Both the position numbers and the translations under genes were made by a program. This document shows positions 17,720-27,232 of a stretch of 64,000 nucleotides of DNA, piece after piece. Location: the NCBI GenBank assembly GCA_964567745.1, contig CAZMNY010000035.1, positions 1 through 64,000 of the forward strand, written 5' to 3'. Source of the DNA: CAZMNY01 sp964567745. Lineage in GTDB: Bacteria > Planctomycetota > Planctomycetia > Pirellulales > Pirellulaceae. Position 1 is the first letter of the stretch; the number at the start of each line of letters is the position of its first letter. The notes beneath the pieces were generated by a model, which worked only from the letters and a program-made list of their open reading frames with translations, had not been told where the DNA came from and did not search any database.

Positions 17720-18787
17720 TTACGAAATTAGCGCAACATTCTTCCGGTTGATATCGACCACAGTCGATATTCCATTCTGCTCAAAACGCTCCATCAGCGG
17801 GCGGAGACCGTTTTTAACTTCAAAGTCACGTTCTTCCTTGTACAACGGCATCACCGTGTACACATGCACTCTCTTATTACCGAGATCAATCGGGCTCCAA
17901 TCGGCGAAATCGGCGATCAGCAGCAGGCACGACAACTCCGTATTCGTACCCAACGGCTCAGGCGGTTCATCGTTGGCAATGATGCTGTAGCGGCCGCCAA
18001 GCCACGTCTTAGCTTGGTGTGGGTAGTAGGCTATCTGCCGTAACCACTGAAGCGGCCATCCGTCATCTGGGTTTTTCATCGGCCAGTCGGCGGGCAGATG
18101 CATCAGCAACTCGGCGTACTCGAAGTGCGCCTCGCCCTTCGGTAACGTCATCGCTTGATCGCTCATACCTGTCGTGAACAGAGTCAAACAATGGTGCCTT
18201 TCATTAGGCCGTATCACATTGATAGCCACGTGTACGCCGTCGTGGACAGGCACGACCTCCTGCAACGCAGCCTCGTCCACAGCCCCAAACTCTTTAGTGA
18301 GGAGCGTGATGATTCGCGGATGATCGTCGTCGGATCGGATCTCAGGCGTGCCGTCGGGAAGAACGACACCAGCAGCGATCAATATCTCGGCGATCTCCGT
18401 TTGTCCACACTCTTTCGCGAGCGACAAAGCGTTTCTACCGCCGAGATCGTCCATGTATGTGACCTCTATGTTGATGCCACTTTCGATCAGCAGTTTCGCG
18501 ACATCGGTATGCCCACGTTGAATTGCGCTAAAGAGGGGATTGTGTTCGGGTTCATCTTCATCGACGTCAGCACCGATCGAGAGCAGGTAACTCACAGTAT
18601 CAAAGTGCCCTCCGATCGCAGCCGAATTCAACGGCGTACCACCGGTGATGCCGCCATGGGCATTCACATCAGCCCCCATCTTGACGAGTCCTTTAACAAT
18701 ACCAAGCTGACCTTTTCTAGCAGCTACGTGCAGCCACGTTCCTACACCGGTACTCGCGGTCAATTGCGATTCATCACTTCCAACCAA
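17720..18787 (-). CDS. Ankyrin-repeat protein with C-terminal SUFU domain
   Basis: 355 residues from TTG 18787. Ankyrin repeats occupy about residues 15-150: GTWLHVAARKGQLGIVKGLV, TPLNSAAIGGHFDTVSYLL, NPLFSAIQRGHTDVAKLLI, NALSLAKECGQTEIAEILIA. Residues about 165-350 look like a suppressor-of-fused (SUFU) domain: TLFTTGMSDQAMTLP, EYAELLMHLPADWPM, WPLQWLRQIAYYPHQ. In bacteria SUFU domains often act as immunity proteins to secreted toxins. The first ankyrin helix (KAIYSAIQEGDVDLVTSLVG) lies upstream of TTG 18787 with no ATG, GTG or TTG before the stop, so either the real start is unusual or the 5' end is broken. No toxin gene is adjacent. Confidence 0.78.
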   Translation of the reverse strand: MVGSDESQLTASTGVGTWLHVAARKGQLGIVKGLVKMGADVNAHGGITGGTPLNSAAIGGHFDTVSYLLSIGADVDEDEPEHNPLFSAIQRGHTDVAKLLIESGINIEVTYMDDLGGRNALSLAKECGQTEIAEILIAAGVVLPDGTPEIRSDDDHPRIITLLTKEFGAVDEAALQEVVPVHDGVHVAINVIRPNERHHCLTLFTTGMSDQAMTLPKGEAHFEYAELLMHLPADWPMKNPDDGWPLQWLRQIAYYPHQAKTWLGGRYSIIANDEPPEPLGTNTELSCLLLIADFADWSPIDLGNKRVHVYTVMPLYKEERDFEVKNGLRPLMERFEQNGISTVVDINRKNVALIS

Positions 18788-18854
18788 TGACGTAACTAAA
18801 TCGACGTCCCCCTCCTGTATTGCTGAATAAATCGCCTTCTGCCCCTCATAAACC

Positions 18855-19867
18855 CTATCGTCTCCGGTTCTTCGCTACAGTCCCAAGCTCTTCTAGTGCT
18901 TCCTTAATCGCATCATAACCTAATCCCCTCACTTCCCGTAGACTTTGCGGGTCATCGACGTTGTTGGAGAGGTCGATAATCTCTGTACTGAATGCGAAGA
19001 ACCGCACGTCGATGGCGGGCAGTGAGGAGAAAATCGCGGCGACAAGCGCGCTGTAGATGACGGACGCCTCCATGGAACCGGAAACATCAACGACAAGAAT
19101 CAAGTGCCAGTCCATTTGACGCCAAGCGGGTACCCGGAAGACCATCCGCCGTGGAGCGATCGATACGAATTCTTGGAGCTCCCCTGATTTTGTCCGACTT
19201 TGCGACTGAGGCGCCGGCAACTGGAATTTGGGCGGTATCGATTCGATCGCTTTTCGACCGGCGCGGTCAACTCGAGCAAAGGCTTCGAGCTGTCCAGAAG
19301 TTTCGTGGTCTGCCGAATCAAGGCGGGCATCTTTGCTCGCGCACCGTGGCCGATTGGAGTTTCCGAGTGGACCATGCCGACAAGCTGCAATATCGAGCGG
19401 ATAAGATCGATATCGATTGCCAAGTCCTTCTTCCGTTTCGCCTCGACGCTCAGTTCGCGGTAGTGGCCATCCTTGGTGACGCGAAGCTCGAAATCGCGAG
19501 GCTGTAGCAGCGCGTGCTTCTCCGGCTCCGCGGCGACAGCCAGCAATTGCTCGTGGGCAACAACTTGGTATCGGTACGAACGAGTTAGCGCCGACAACCG
19601 CTTCTGAAGTTCGGCCTCAAGAAGAAGGTGACTGGGCATCTTGGCCCGCCAGGTCTTCTCAATCGACGCCAGCACGGGGCCGCGGTCTTCCGCAAACAGA
19701 GCAGCAAGACCTTTAGCGATCACCGATTGAAAGAGTTTGGCGACGACCGAGTCCTTCAGATTTCCAATCGCTTGTTTCCCCGCGTTGGCGTCAGTTACTT
19801 TCCAACCGAGCTCCTTGCGTAACGGCGCAGGAAGGAAATTGTTCTCATAGCTGCCGATGTTCAGCAA
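18855..19867 (-). pseudogene. VWA-domain protein, frameshifted and truncated
   Basis: The first frame, from ATG 19867, is MLNIGSYENNFLPAPLRKEL ... LIRQTTKLLDSSKPLLELTA. It then shifts near 19225 to a frame reading QLPAPQSQSR ... MVFRVPAWRQMDWHLILVVD, with the metal site DVSGSM. A VWA domain normally needs another 80-100 residues after the STEIIDLSNNVDDP part; here the frame runs into REVRGLGYDAIKEALEELG and stops at 18855. The domain is therefore missing its second half and is joined to unrelated-looking sequence, which points to a deletion. VWA proteins of this shape often sit beside MoxR-type ATPases; none is seen here. Confidence 0.65.
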
Positions 19868-20441
19868 CCTAGTGCCGCGTCAACTCTAAAAATGGGGGTT
19901 GGCTTCGGCGTAACTTGACTTGACGGCGTACGATACAAACACTGGGATCCTAATTCTTAGTGTTGACGCTGCACTAGTCGCACATCGCCAACAGCTATTC
20001 CGCGAGATCGCTTCCTTGAACCGCTGGGGCACCGACGCGAGTTGTTTACCTTTGGGCTTGCGACAAACCAATTTGCCTGCACAAACGCCTTACGCATATT
20101 CGTTTTCCGCATCAAGCCAGACGACATCTGCGGCGTCGGCTTGATCGACGCTGCTCTTTTTCGATGTGATTGCGTTCGCCATATCGACTCCCAAGATCTC
20201 GGCCAGCCATAGAGTCGAGCCTTACACTATGCCAGCTTCTCTGGCGCGAGCGGAGTGGCCGGTGTATCCATCTGGAAACATTTTTTCGGGATTGTTGCAA
20301 ATGGACAACAAGGTCGAAACGTCAGCGTTCGCGCTAAGCTCCATCGCCCGAACCAGTTAAGCGCAGCGATCACGCCGCTCGTGGTGAGGGCCCGCGATTT
20401 GCATGAGTACCTGCATTGATCCGAGCTACAGGTGCGCAAAT
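19868..20441. other. Debris-rich intergenic stretch
   Basis: On the minus strand protein-like pieces can be read in one frame but with several TAA stops: MELSANADVSTLLSICNNPE, then LWLAEILGVDMANAITS and ADVVWLDAENEYA. They look like leftovers of a gene upstream of the VWA protein. No family could be named. No intact gene is supported. Confidence 0.35.
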
Positions 20442-21695
20442 ATGAATTTTACTGGGAAATCCTTAGAGACGTGTGGCCGCAGAAACGGCGTCGCCACGAT
20501 GTGGATCATCGTCGCCGTCCTGGTCGCCGTTTTGATGCTTTGCATCTCAATCGAGATTGGCAATCTGTGGCTGGCACGAGTGCAGTTGCAGGCGTCATTG
20601 GAAGCCGCAGCGCTGGCGGCCGTTGATCAGTGGGCCGAGGCCGGAGGCGGTGGGACGGCCACCCTTGCCCATCGTGACCGCGGCGTAACTCTGAGCGGCG
20701 CCAATACGGTTTCCGGCATCCCCACGGTGATCGGCACAAATTACTCCGCCACGGCAGCGAATGGGAATTTGTCCGCCAGCGGCAATCTCATTTTCGGCGC
20801 GATTACGAGCACGATGCCGACGACCATCTTCGACGCGAACGCGGCCGGTGGTTGCGGTCCGGACGCAACCGTGTTTTTTCAAATCGATAAGAACCTGGCC
20901 GGCAACGGCGTCACCGCCGACGAAATCCTTGTCCGCTACGATGCGGCGCCGGCGACGCTCGAGGTTCGCACGATCAAATTCACGATTCCAGTGTTTGGTT
21001 CGGCATCCAAGAGCCAACACCCATTCTTCGATTCAGACAAGAATCCCGAAGTATCGATTGTTGGTGGCGACTCTCAGGGGATCGACGTCGACCCGCGAGG
21101 CGCGGCGTCGCTTCCGGCGTCGATTGCCAACACCTGGTGGTGCTCGCCGCACCCATTTACCGGAGGCGGTTTCTCGAACCCCGACGGCGACATCTGCTTT
21201 GAGATGGAAAACCAGATTCCACCCGGTGGGTCCGTCGGGACGAATCGCTATCGAACAGTGATCATTGAGCTGCGTCCTGGTTCCTTTACGTCGACCAACA
21301 ATATCGCGACCACGGACTTTTTCAAGTTTGGCGTTTCAACCAATCAACTCAATCCACCCGTTCTGCCTGGTTCGAATGACGGCGAGGCATGGAGAAAAAC
21401 GCCGATTTCCGTCGAGGTTACCTTCTACGACACGGCAACGATGATGACGCAAACCGCGACCACCAATTTTGTCGACGACGGCAACACCACCAACGGAATC
21501 GCCGAAGCGACCATTAGCGGCGCGAACGGCGGCTCGCTTGCGGTATTTGCTCAAGCGACAGTTTCGGTTCCTACGATCTGCGGCAGCGCGTTGGGCATTG
21601 GGGCTTTCAACGTGAGTGCATCAACCTACGCGCAATACGATTGCTCTGCTGGCGAACCCTCATTGATCCTGGTCGACCAAATGATCGGACCGTAG
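20442..21695 (+). CDS. TadG-like pilus-assembly/secreted protein
   Basis: 417 residues from ATG 20442. The N-terminus RRNGVATMWIIVAVLVAVLM followed by NLWLARVQLQASLEAAALAA is the class III pilin-like anchor seen in TadE/TadG proteins, with the conserved small-residue helix that carries the alanine-rich face. The remainder is a Thr/Asn/Gly-rich, beta-type extracytoplasmic region (IFGAITSTMPTTIFDANAAG, CGPDATVFFQIDKNL) containing a few cysteines. A role in a Tad-type pilus or surface structure is inferred; no other tad gene is in the window. The alternative in-frame ATG 20403 would add 13 residues; neither has a strong ribosome site. Confidence 0.7.
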   Translation: MNFTGKSLETCGRRNGVATMWIIVAVLVAVLMLCISIEIGNLWLARVQLQASLEAAALAAVDQWAEAGGGGTATLAHRDRGVTLSGANTVSGIPTVIGTNYSATAANGNLSASGNLIFGAITSTMPTTIFDANAAGGCGPDATVFFQIDKNLAGNGVTADEILVRYDAAPATLEVRTIKFTIPVFGSASKSQHPFFDSDKNPEVSIVGGDSQGIDVDPRGAASLPASIANTWWCSPHPFTGGGFSNPDGDICFEMENQIPPGGSVGTNRYRTVIIELRPGSFTSTNNIATTDFFKFGVSTNQLNPPVLPGSNDGEAWRKTPISVEVTFYDTATMMTQTATTNFVDDGNTTNGIAEATISGANGGSLAVFAQATVSVPTICGSALGIGAFNVSASTYAQYDCSAGEPSLILVDQMIGP

Positions 21696-21732
21696 ACGCC
21701 AAATCGAGATCTCGTACGTTTTCCACTGGCGT

Positions 21733-23535
21733 TCACGCTCGCGATTCCAGTTCTTCCCAGCGAGCAAAGAGCGAATTGAGCTCGGACTGCAAAACTCCTT
21801 GGCGGTTCGTCGCGGCGGCAATCTCTTGCGGTCCCCGTTTGAAGAATTCCGGGCTCGCCATGTCCTCGTGCAACTCCGCCAGTTCTACCTCTCGAGTTTC
21901 AATCTCGGTTGGAAGTGAATCGAGTTCGCGGCGTTCTTTGAAACTCAGTTTTGCGGGCTTGGAGGCCGAGGTGGCAACGGGCTTCTTCTCGGCCTGCTTT
22001 GACTTTGCCGGTTTCTCCTCTTGCGATTCGCTCGACGCTTCCCGTTGCCGAACAAAGTCGTCATAGCCGCCGTCAAAACTGCCAACGCATCCATCGCCCA
22101 ACAACGCGAGCGTGCTCGTTACGACGTTGTTGAGAAATGCTCGATCGTGGCTCACCAGAAGCACGGTGCCCGAGTAGTTGACGACGAGCTCTTCGAGCAG
22201 TTCGAGCGTTTCGGTATCTAGGTCGTTGGTTGGCTCGTCCAGCACTAAGAGGTTCGATGATCGCTTGAACAATCTAGCCAACAGCAGTCGGTTCCGCTCG
22301 CCGCCCGAAAGAAACTTTACCGGCTGTCTCGCCCGTTCCGGCGTAAACAGGAACTCTTGCAGATAGCCCAAGATGTGTTTTCGCTTGCCATCGATCAACA
22401 TCATCTCTTGGCCTTCGCCGACGTTTTCAGCGACAGTCGACTCCTCATCGAGCTGCTCGCGTAATTGGTCGAAGTAGATTGTCTTCAAATGGACTCCGCG
22501 CGAGATCTCGCCGCTCGTCGGAGTCAACTCGCCGAGCAACAGCTTGAGCAAGGTAGTTTTGCCGGCACCGTTCGACCCGATCAGCCCAATCTTTTCTCCT
22601 CGCGTTATCAGCGCCGAAAAATCGCAAATGATCGGCGTCTCGTCATAGCCAAACGAGACTTTCTCGGCTTCAATGACTCGTTGCCCGGAGCGTCCCGCGT
22701 CGACGGCCTTCATCCGCACATTGCCGATGTCGCGTCTGCGTTCACGGAACTCAAGTCTCATTTTCTCAAGCGCTCTGACTCGACCCTCGTTTCTCGTTCG
22801 CCGCGCTTTGATGCCTTGGCGAATCCATTTTTCTTCGATCGCCAATTTGCGGTCGAACTCTACGTTCTGTTTGTCTTCGGCGTCGAGTGCGGCTTGTTTT
22901 CGTTTTAGGAACGTGCCGTAGTCGCATCGCCATTCGAACAGTCGCCCCCGATCGATTTCAACGATTCGGTTCGCGAGCGCCTGCAGGAAGACGCGGTCAT
23001 GAGTCACAAACACGAGTGCGCCGGTGAAGCCGAGCAAGAATTTTTCAAGCCACGCGATCGACTCGATGTCCAAATGGTTCGTTGGCTCATCCAGCAGCAA
23101 AACATCGGGATCCGAGACAAGCGACTCGGCCAAAAGCACGCGGCGTTTCATTCCCGACGACAACGTGCTGAACTCCGCATCGCCATCAAGCTCCATACGA
23201 GACAGAACTCGGTCGACCGCTTTCTCCATCGCCCAATCGGCGTGATCGGCGTCGGCTTGTTCGGCTCGGTACGATCCTCTCATGATGTCCGCTACCGCGC
23301 CGGCCTGATCATTGGGAACATCTTGAACCAAGCGGGCCACTTTAAGGCCTGGCGAAAGGACGATTTCTCCATGGTCCGGTTCAATCTCGCTCGCCAGGAG
23401 ATTAAGCAAAGTGGACTTGCCGGTTCCGTTTCGGCCGAGTAGCCCGATTCGGTCGCCGCGTTCAATCAGGAGGTTGATGTCTTCAAAGAGATGTGCACTT
23501 CGCCAAGCGAACGTGAGATTTCTAACACTAAGCAT
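21733..23535 (-). CDS. uup: ABC-F family ATPase (Uup-like)
   Basis: 600 residues with two ATP-binding cassettes and no membrane part. Cassette 1 has GLLGRNGTGKSTLLNLL (Walker A), LSSGMKRRVLLAESLVSDP (signature) and LLLDEPTNHLD. Cassette 2 has GLIGSNGAGKTTLLKLL, LSGGERNRLLLARLF and LVLDEPTNDLD. The linker between them (KWIRQGIKARRTRNEGRVRA) matches the P-site interaction motif. The C-terminal coiled coil LSFKERRELDSLPTEIETRE is the Uup-type extension. ABC-F proteins act at the ribosome; Uup has also been tied to branched-DNA handling. It is transcribed alone, convergent with the TadG-like gene. Confidence 0.92.
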   Translation of the reverse strand: MLSVRNLTFAWRSAHLFEDINLLIERGDRIGLLGRNGTGKSTLLNLLASEIEPDHGEIVLSPGLKVARLVQDVPNDQAGAVADIMRGSYRAEQADADHADWAMEKAVDRVLSRMELDGDAEFSTLSSGMKRRVLLAESLVSDPDVLLLDEPTNHLDIESIAWLEKFLLGFTGALVFVTHDRVFLQALANRIVEIDRGRLFEWRCDYGTFLKRKQAALDAEDKQNVEFDRKLAIEEKWIRQGIKARRTRNEGRVRALEKMRLEFRERRRDIGNVRMKAVDAGRSGQRVIEAEKVSFGYDETPIICDFSALITRGEKIGLIGSNGAGKTTLLKLLLGELTPTSGEISRGVHLKTIYFDQLREQLDEESTVAENVGEGQEMMLIDGKRKHILGYLQEFLFTPERARQPVKFLSGGERNRLLLARLFKRSSNLLVLDEPTNDLDTETLELLEELVVNYSGTVLLVSHDRAFLNNVVTSTLALLGDGCVGSFDGGYDDFVRQREASSESQEEKPAKSKQAEKKPVATSASKPAKLSFKERRELDSLPTEIETREVELAELHEDMASPEFFKRGPQEIAAATNRQGVLQSELNSLFARWEELESRA

Positions 23536-23915
23536 TTCAGTCTATCGATTGGCTGCAGAGTTTTGGCTTTGATTTGGCGTTCGCAATCAGAGGTTTCCCT
23601 AATCGACTCGCCGAATGTTTCCCTAAACTATGACGCTGGACACACTTTGGCATAGGGGGGCAGAGCGGCGCAAGCCAACTCGACGCTGATTCGTCAATAA
23701 TCGTATGGCGGATTCGCTAAGTCTGGGGGTGCGGATGTCGCGGTGGAGCCACTTTAAATGGCAGATTTTAGGTGGATGAACTATTGAAGTTTTTCGTCTT
23801 CAGTTCAAGCCAATAAGTGTTGAAATTGTCTTGCGGGCAGCGATACAATGCGCCCGGCGCTCGGTATGAGTACGTGGTCAGCGCCCGACGAAACCCGTGA
23901 TAGAGTGGTTGTGTG
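23536..23915. other. Intergenic region upstream of the cold-shock gene
   Basis: About 380 bases between two divergent starts (uup on the minus strand and the cold-shock gene on the plus strand). No coding frame, repeat or clear promoter box was recognised by eye. The run of about 200 bases before the cold-shock gene may hold its 5' leader. Confidence 0.5.
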
Positions 23916-24113
23916 ATGGCTGAAGGCAAGATTAAGCGGCTGATGGACAAGGGATTTGGATTCATCGACACAGGAGATGGAAACGATCTATTCTTTCATG
24001 CTTCCAACCTGGACGGCGTTCAGTTTGACGAACTGCAGGAGGGGCAAACGGTAAACTATTCGCTTGGAAGCGGCCCGAAAGGGCCTCGCGCAGAAGACGT
24101 GCGCCCGGCCTGA
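23916..24113 (+). CDS. Cold-shock domain protein
   Basis: 65 residues from ATG 23916 (the GTG just before it is less likely). It has one OB-fold cold-shock domain: GKIKRLMDKGFGFID (RNP1-like KGFGFI), DLFFHASNLDG (RNP2-like FFHAS), and FDELQEGQTVNYSLGSGPKG. It binds single-stranded RNA/DNA in the cytoplasm and helps translation or transcription; whether it is cold-induced cannot be read from the sequence. It lies alone, with repeat-bearing sequence behind it. Confidence 0.93.
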   Translation: MAEGKIKRLMDKGFGFIDTGDGNDLFFHASNLDGVQFDELQEGQTVNYSLGSGPKGPRAEDVRPA

Positions 24114-24280
24114 GCGAAGTTCAACGCAGCGCACCGTCAACAGTGGGACGTTAAACGAGAAAAGGGTGACGCGGATGACGTCAAGGCGTTATTGACCATC
24201 GGCGGCCAAGAGAATCACGTTTCTTGGTGATCCGTGTGTGTAATGTTGATCTTGTAAATCCTCTCCACCGTCTGTCGTTT

Positions 24281-24324
24281 CAGACAGGATTGACATTCAG
24301 ACAGGATTGACATTCAGACAGGAT
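24281..24324 (+). repeat. 17-bp tandem repeat, 2.6 copies
   Basis: The unit CAGACAGGATTGACATT occurs at 24281-24297 and 24298-24314, followed by a partial unit at 24315-24324. The core GACAGGATTGACA recurs at 46091-46103, so it belongs to a dispersed family. Confidence 0.85.
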
Positions 24325-24356
24325 GAAGGACGGCGAGGAGTAGAAGAGACTTGTGG

Positions 24357-26627
24357 CTAACGGCTGTCGGACGCCTTGTTGCCGCCGTTGTTGGCGGGGG
24401 GCTGAGCGGCATTGCGTTGCCCGCCGTTTGCACGCGCGCCGGTGCCGCCGCGTTGATTGGGATTGCGCTGGTTCTGATTGCGCTGGTTTGCGTTGGGTCG
24501 CTGGCTCGGATTGCCTCGCACCGCCGAACCGCTGTACTCACGCCGAAGGAATTGGGTCCATGTCTGCATCGCTCGTCGCTGGTTCGCTGCGGGCGCGGCT
24601 GCGTTGTATTTGACCTTCGAGCCGAATTCGGCTTCCAGGAAGAAGATCGAAAGCTGCCGAATTGCCGCGTCGTTGTTGGCTAGTCCTTGTACAAATTGAC
24701 TCGCTTCGACTTGAGGCATGCGTCGCTGTTTGGCGTCCGCGACCGATAGCGACAGTCTCTCCCATCGCAGTTTGTTCCAGTTCACAAAATGCCTCGTCTT
24801 AACGATGTCTCCGGACTGGCTTGCGAAACTCCGCCAGACTCTGCGATCGAGTTCGCGAGGCGACTGAGAGATGAGCCAGAGACAAGTCTGTTGGCGAACC
24901 GCAAAATCGGCGGAACTGAGCGCCGCGTAAAAGTAGCGCTGCGGGTCAATGACGACGTTCCAGCTCTGCGCGATGCGGCGCGTGTTCGCGTCGCCTTCGC
25001 TGGAGAGTCGCACGAGATCGGCATGCACGTTGGCGCTTGTCAGCAGATTCTCTTGAACGTTGCTCGCCAGCCGAACCGCGTTTCGCGGCGGCCGATCAAA
25101 CCACGTGTTTCCTTGGTTAACCGGCTCGGCCTTGAGGAATCCGTTTCCGTCCCAGCGACTCCGTTGCCCCTTGCGCACCGAAACGCCCTTCACGTCGACC
25201 TGCCCACGACGAACCCAGACTTGCGGTCCGGTTTGCGACTGAACAAAGGCGAACGAAGCCGACTTCTGTGCATGAACGGAGACCGTGTGTTGACCGACGA
25301 CAAAATCATAGTCCACCTCTTCATTCGCCCCGGTGAACGCGACGCGACCGCGGTGCATTTGAATCGCCGCTCCGCTATTTGAGTCGGAGTTGACGGTGAA
25401 GCGAGTATCGCCGTCGACGACCATGGCGCCCATTCGCCCCGCGTCCGCCTTAGCCCAGCTGCCCGGTAACGAGGCGTATTCATTCGCGTCGACCGAAAGT
25501 TGGTCCGACTGGGCGCCTTGCCAAGGATCATTTGGGGCGCGGCGAGCGATAATCAGTCCCTCGACCTGCGACCAGTCCAAGGCCAAGGCGGGATAGGCTG
25601 GCGGCCGCCGGCGAATCGGTGACGGCCGCTTGGGATCGGTCCCTGGAGCGGACGGCCCGGCGTCGGTTTTCGGCGGCTTGCGATTGTCAGAGGCGTCCGA
25701 CGGGTCGCTCCCGCTCGGTTGCATCGGGTCGTTGGCATCAACCGAGTCTGGAGCAGGGTCGACGTTGCTCGGATCACCTTGGTCGGGATTATCTTGATCG
25801 GGCGCTGGCGTGACATTGCGACGAGGTTCGCTGGGATCTTCGATACTGTCGTATTCGGGAGGCGCGGCAATTTGGTTGCCATTTGGAGTCGAGCTGTCGG
25901 TGTCGCCCTTTTGCTGGAGCCACACCACGGTCGCCACAAGTGCGATAAGCGATGCGGCGCCGATGATAGCGCCCCACACGAATTGGCGCTGACGAATCTC
26001 CTGACGTCGACGACGACTGGCCACCTCAATTTCGCCAGAGACGGTCTGGACAACCTGCTGCGGCGGCTCATTCTTCGGCGGTGCCGGAGGAAGTACCGCG
26101 GGCAGCGGAACCGGTGCGGTTGCGGATTGAGGTTTTCCGTTTATCGGCGATTGCGGCGTTTCACTCTGGTCGTCCTTTGGCTTGACGTCAGGCGACTCGC
26201 CGCTGCACACCGGACTGGCTGCTGTTCCATTCCCCGGCCCCGCATCAGCGGTCTCGATTGGCTTGGGCAGCGAAAGCAATCGTTGTTGTAGCGAATCCGA
26301 CAAGTCGACAGCCGGTAACGGTTGGCTGAGTTCGCGATGAACGGCGGCCACCTCTTGCATCGCCGCTCCATTGCTCCAACAAACCGCCTCAACAGTCGAC
26401 GCTTCCGCAGGCGACAACTGCCCTTCCACGAATGCGGCGACATCAGCGTCGCTCAACGAATCGGGCGGGAGTGCGGGCTCGGTCGAGTCGAGTATCGACA
26501 CGAGCCGTCGCCACTGCTGCTGGTCGCGACCGTCTCGCAAAATCATCGGCAGGCCCGCCTCATCCAATTCCGTGGAGGGATCGCCGAGCAAGTCGAGCAG
26601 GAGAAGCAAACTGGCTTGGTCACTCAT
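24357..26627 (-). CDS. FecR-like anti-sigma-type membrane protein
   Basis: 756 residues. The start ATG 26627 overlaps the sigma-factor stop (ATGA), so translation is probably coupled. Residues 1-130 are helical, with a short anti-sigma-like block (LSDADVAAFVEGQLSPAEAS). A single membrane helix follows near residues 215-235 (FVWGAIIGAASLIALVATVV), preceded by basic RRRRQEIRQRQ. A Pro/Asp-rich linker leads to a FecR-like beta domain (RVAFTGANEEVDYDFVVGQH, VWVRRGQVDVKGVSVRKGQR) and a helical part. The Asn/Gln-rich tail (NANQRNQNQRNPNQRGG) is unusual. It is predicted to hold the sigma factor at the membrane and to sense something outside; the signal is unknown. Confidence 0.82.
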   Translation of the reverse strand: MSDQASLLLLLDLLGDPSTELDEAGLPMILRDGRDQQQWRRLVSILDSTEPALPPDSLSDADVAAFVEGQLSPAEASTVEAVCWSNGAAMQEVAAVHRELSQPLPAVDLSDSLQQRLLSLPKPIETADAGPGNGTAASPVCSGESPDVKPKDDQSETPQSPINGKPQSATAPVPLPAVLPPAPPKNEPPQQVVQTVSGEIEVASRRRRQEIRQRQFVWGAIIGAASLIALVATVVWLQQKGDTDSSTPNGNQIAAPPEYDSIEDPSEPRRNVTPAPDQDNPDQGDPSNVDPAPDSVDANDPMQPSGSDPSDASDNRKPPKTDAGPSAPGTDPKRPSPIRRRPPAYPALALDWSQVEGLIIARRAPNDPWQGAQSDQLSVDANEYASLPGSWAKADAGRMGAMVVDGDTRFTVNSDSNSGAAIQMHRGRVAFTGANEEVDYDFVVGQHTVSVHAQKSASFAFVQSQTGPQVWVRRGQVDVKGVSVRKGQRSRWDGNGFLKAEPVNQGNTWFDRPPRNAVRLASNVQENLLTSANVHADLVRLSSEGDANTRRIAQSWNVVIDPQRYFYAALSSADFAVRQQTCLWLISQSPRELDRRVWRSFASQSGDIVKTRHFVNWNKLRWERLSLSVADAKQRRMPQVEASQFVQGLANNDAAIRQLSIFFLEAEFGSKVKYNAAAPAANQRRAMQTWTQFLRREYSGSAVRGNPSQRPNANQRNQNQRNPNQRGGTGARANGGQRNAAQPPANNGGNKASDSR

Positions 26628-27232
26628 GCCTGGCTACTCCTTTCCGTTGACTCGAAACGGTCTCCGCCGAGTCGGCGTTTGAGACGCTGTAAAGCTCGAT
26701 GGATCTTGGGGCCGATCGTGTTGATCGACAAATTCAGTTGAGCAGCCATCTGCTGGTAAGATTGGCCTTCAACGAAAAACAACTCAAGCACCATTCGGTC
26801 CGATTCGGCCAATTGTTGCATACACTGCCGAACTCGCTCCGCATCTTCTTCCGCGATCAACTTAGCTAAACTGTCGGCGGCCGGCTCCGCCTCCGGCTGC
26901 TCCGACCAATCGTCGTGAGTGTTTGCCAATTCTCTTGAATGTATTCTTTTTAGGCAGACGCGACGAGCGATTACGGAGAGCCAAGTCGAAAGTTTGCTGC
27001 GTCCTTCGAATCGTCTCAGACTGGCGTAGTCATTGGCGACCAGCCCCGAGAACACTTCGGCGCAAATGTCTTCAAGGTCTGCGGTCGACAACTGACAATT
27101 GCATTCCGCCGCTGTTCGCACAATCCGCGCAAACACCGGCCGCTGGCTCCGCTGTACGAACTCACTCCACGCGGAATGGTCGCCGGCAACCAGCTTCTCA
27201 AGAAGTAAGGTTTCCTCTTGGCGGACGCTCAA
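26624..27232 (-). CDS. ECF-type RNA polymerase sigma factor
   Basis: 202 residues from TTG 27232, chosen because GGAGACAGA directly precedes it and sigma region 2 follows at once; upstream in-frame sequence is not sigma-like. Region 2 has LLLEKLVAGDHSAWSEFVQR and DICAEVFSGLVANDY then STWLSVIARRVCL. Region 4 has LAESDRMVLELFFVEGQSYQ, QQMAAQLNLSINTIGPKIHR and RLKRRLGG, the last two giving the DNA-recognition helix. It directs transcription of a regulon that probably includes its own operon. It forms a two-gene unit with the FecR-like gene. Confidence 0.88.
   Translation of the reverse strand: MSVRQEETLLLEKLVAGDHSAWSEFVQRSQRPVFARIVRTAAECNCQLSTADLEDICAEVFSGLVANDYASLRRFEGRSKLSTWLSVIARRVCLKRIHSRELANTHDDWSEQPEAEPAADSLAKLIAEEDAERVRQCMQQLAESDRMVLELFFVEGQSYQQMAAQLNLSINTIGPKIHRALQRLKRRLGGDRFESTERSSQA

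Noticed and set aside
24351..24683. Plus-strand frame of hydrophobic residues (AVVGGGLSGIALPAVC)
   Set aside because: It mirrors the Asn/Gln/Arg-rich tail of the FecR-like protein on the minus strand.
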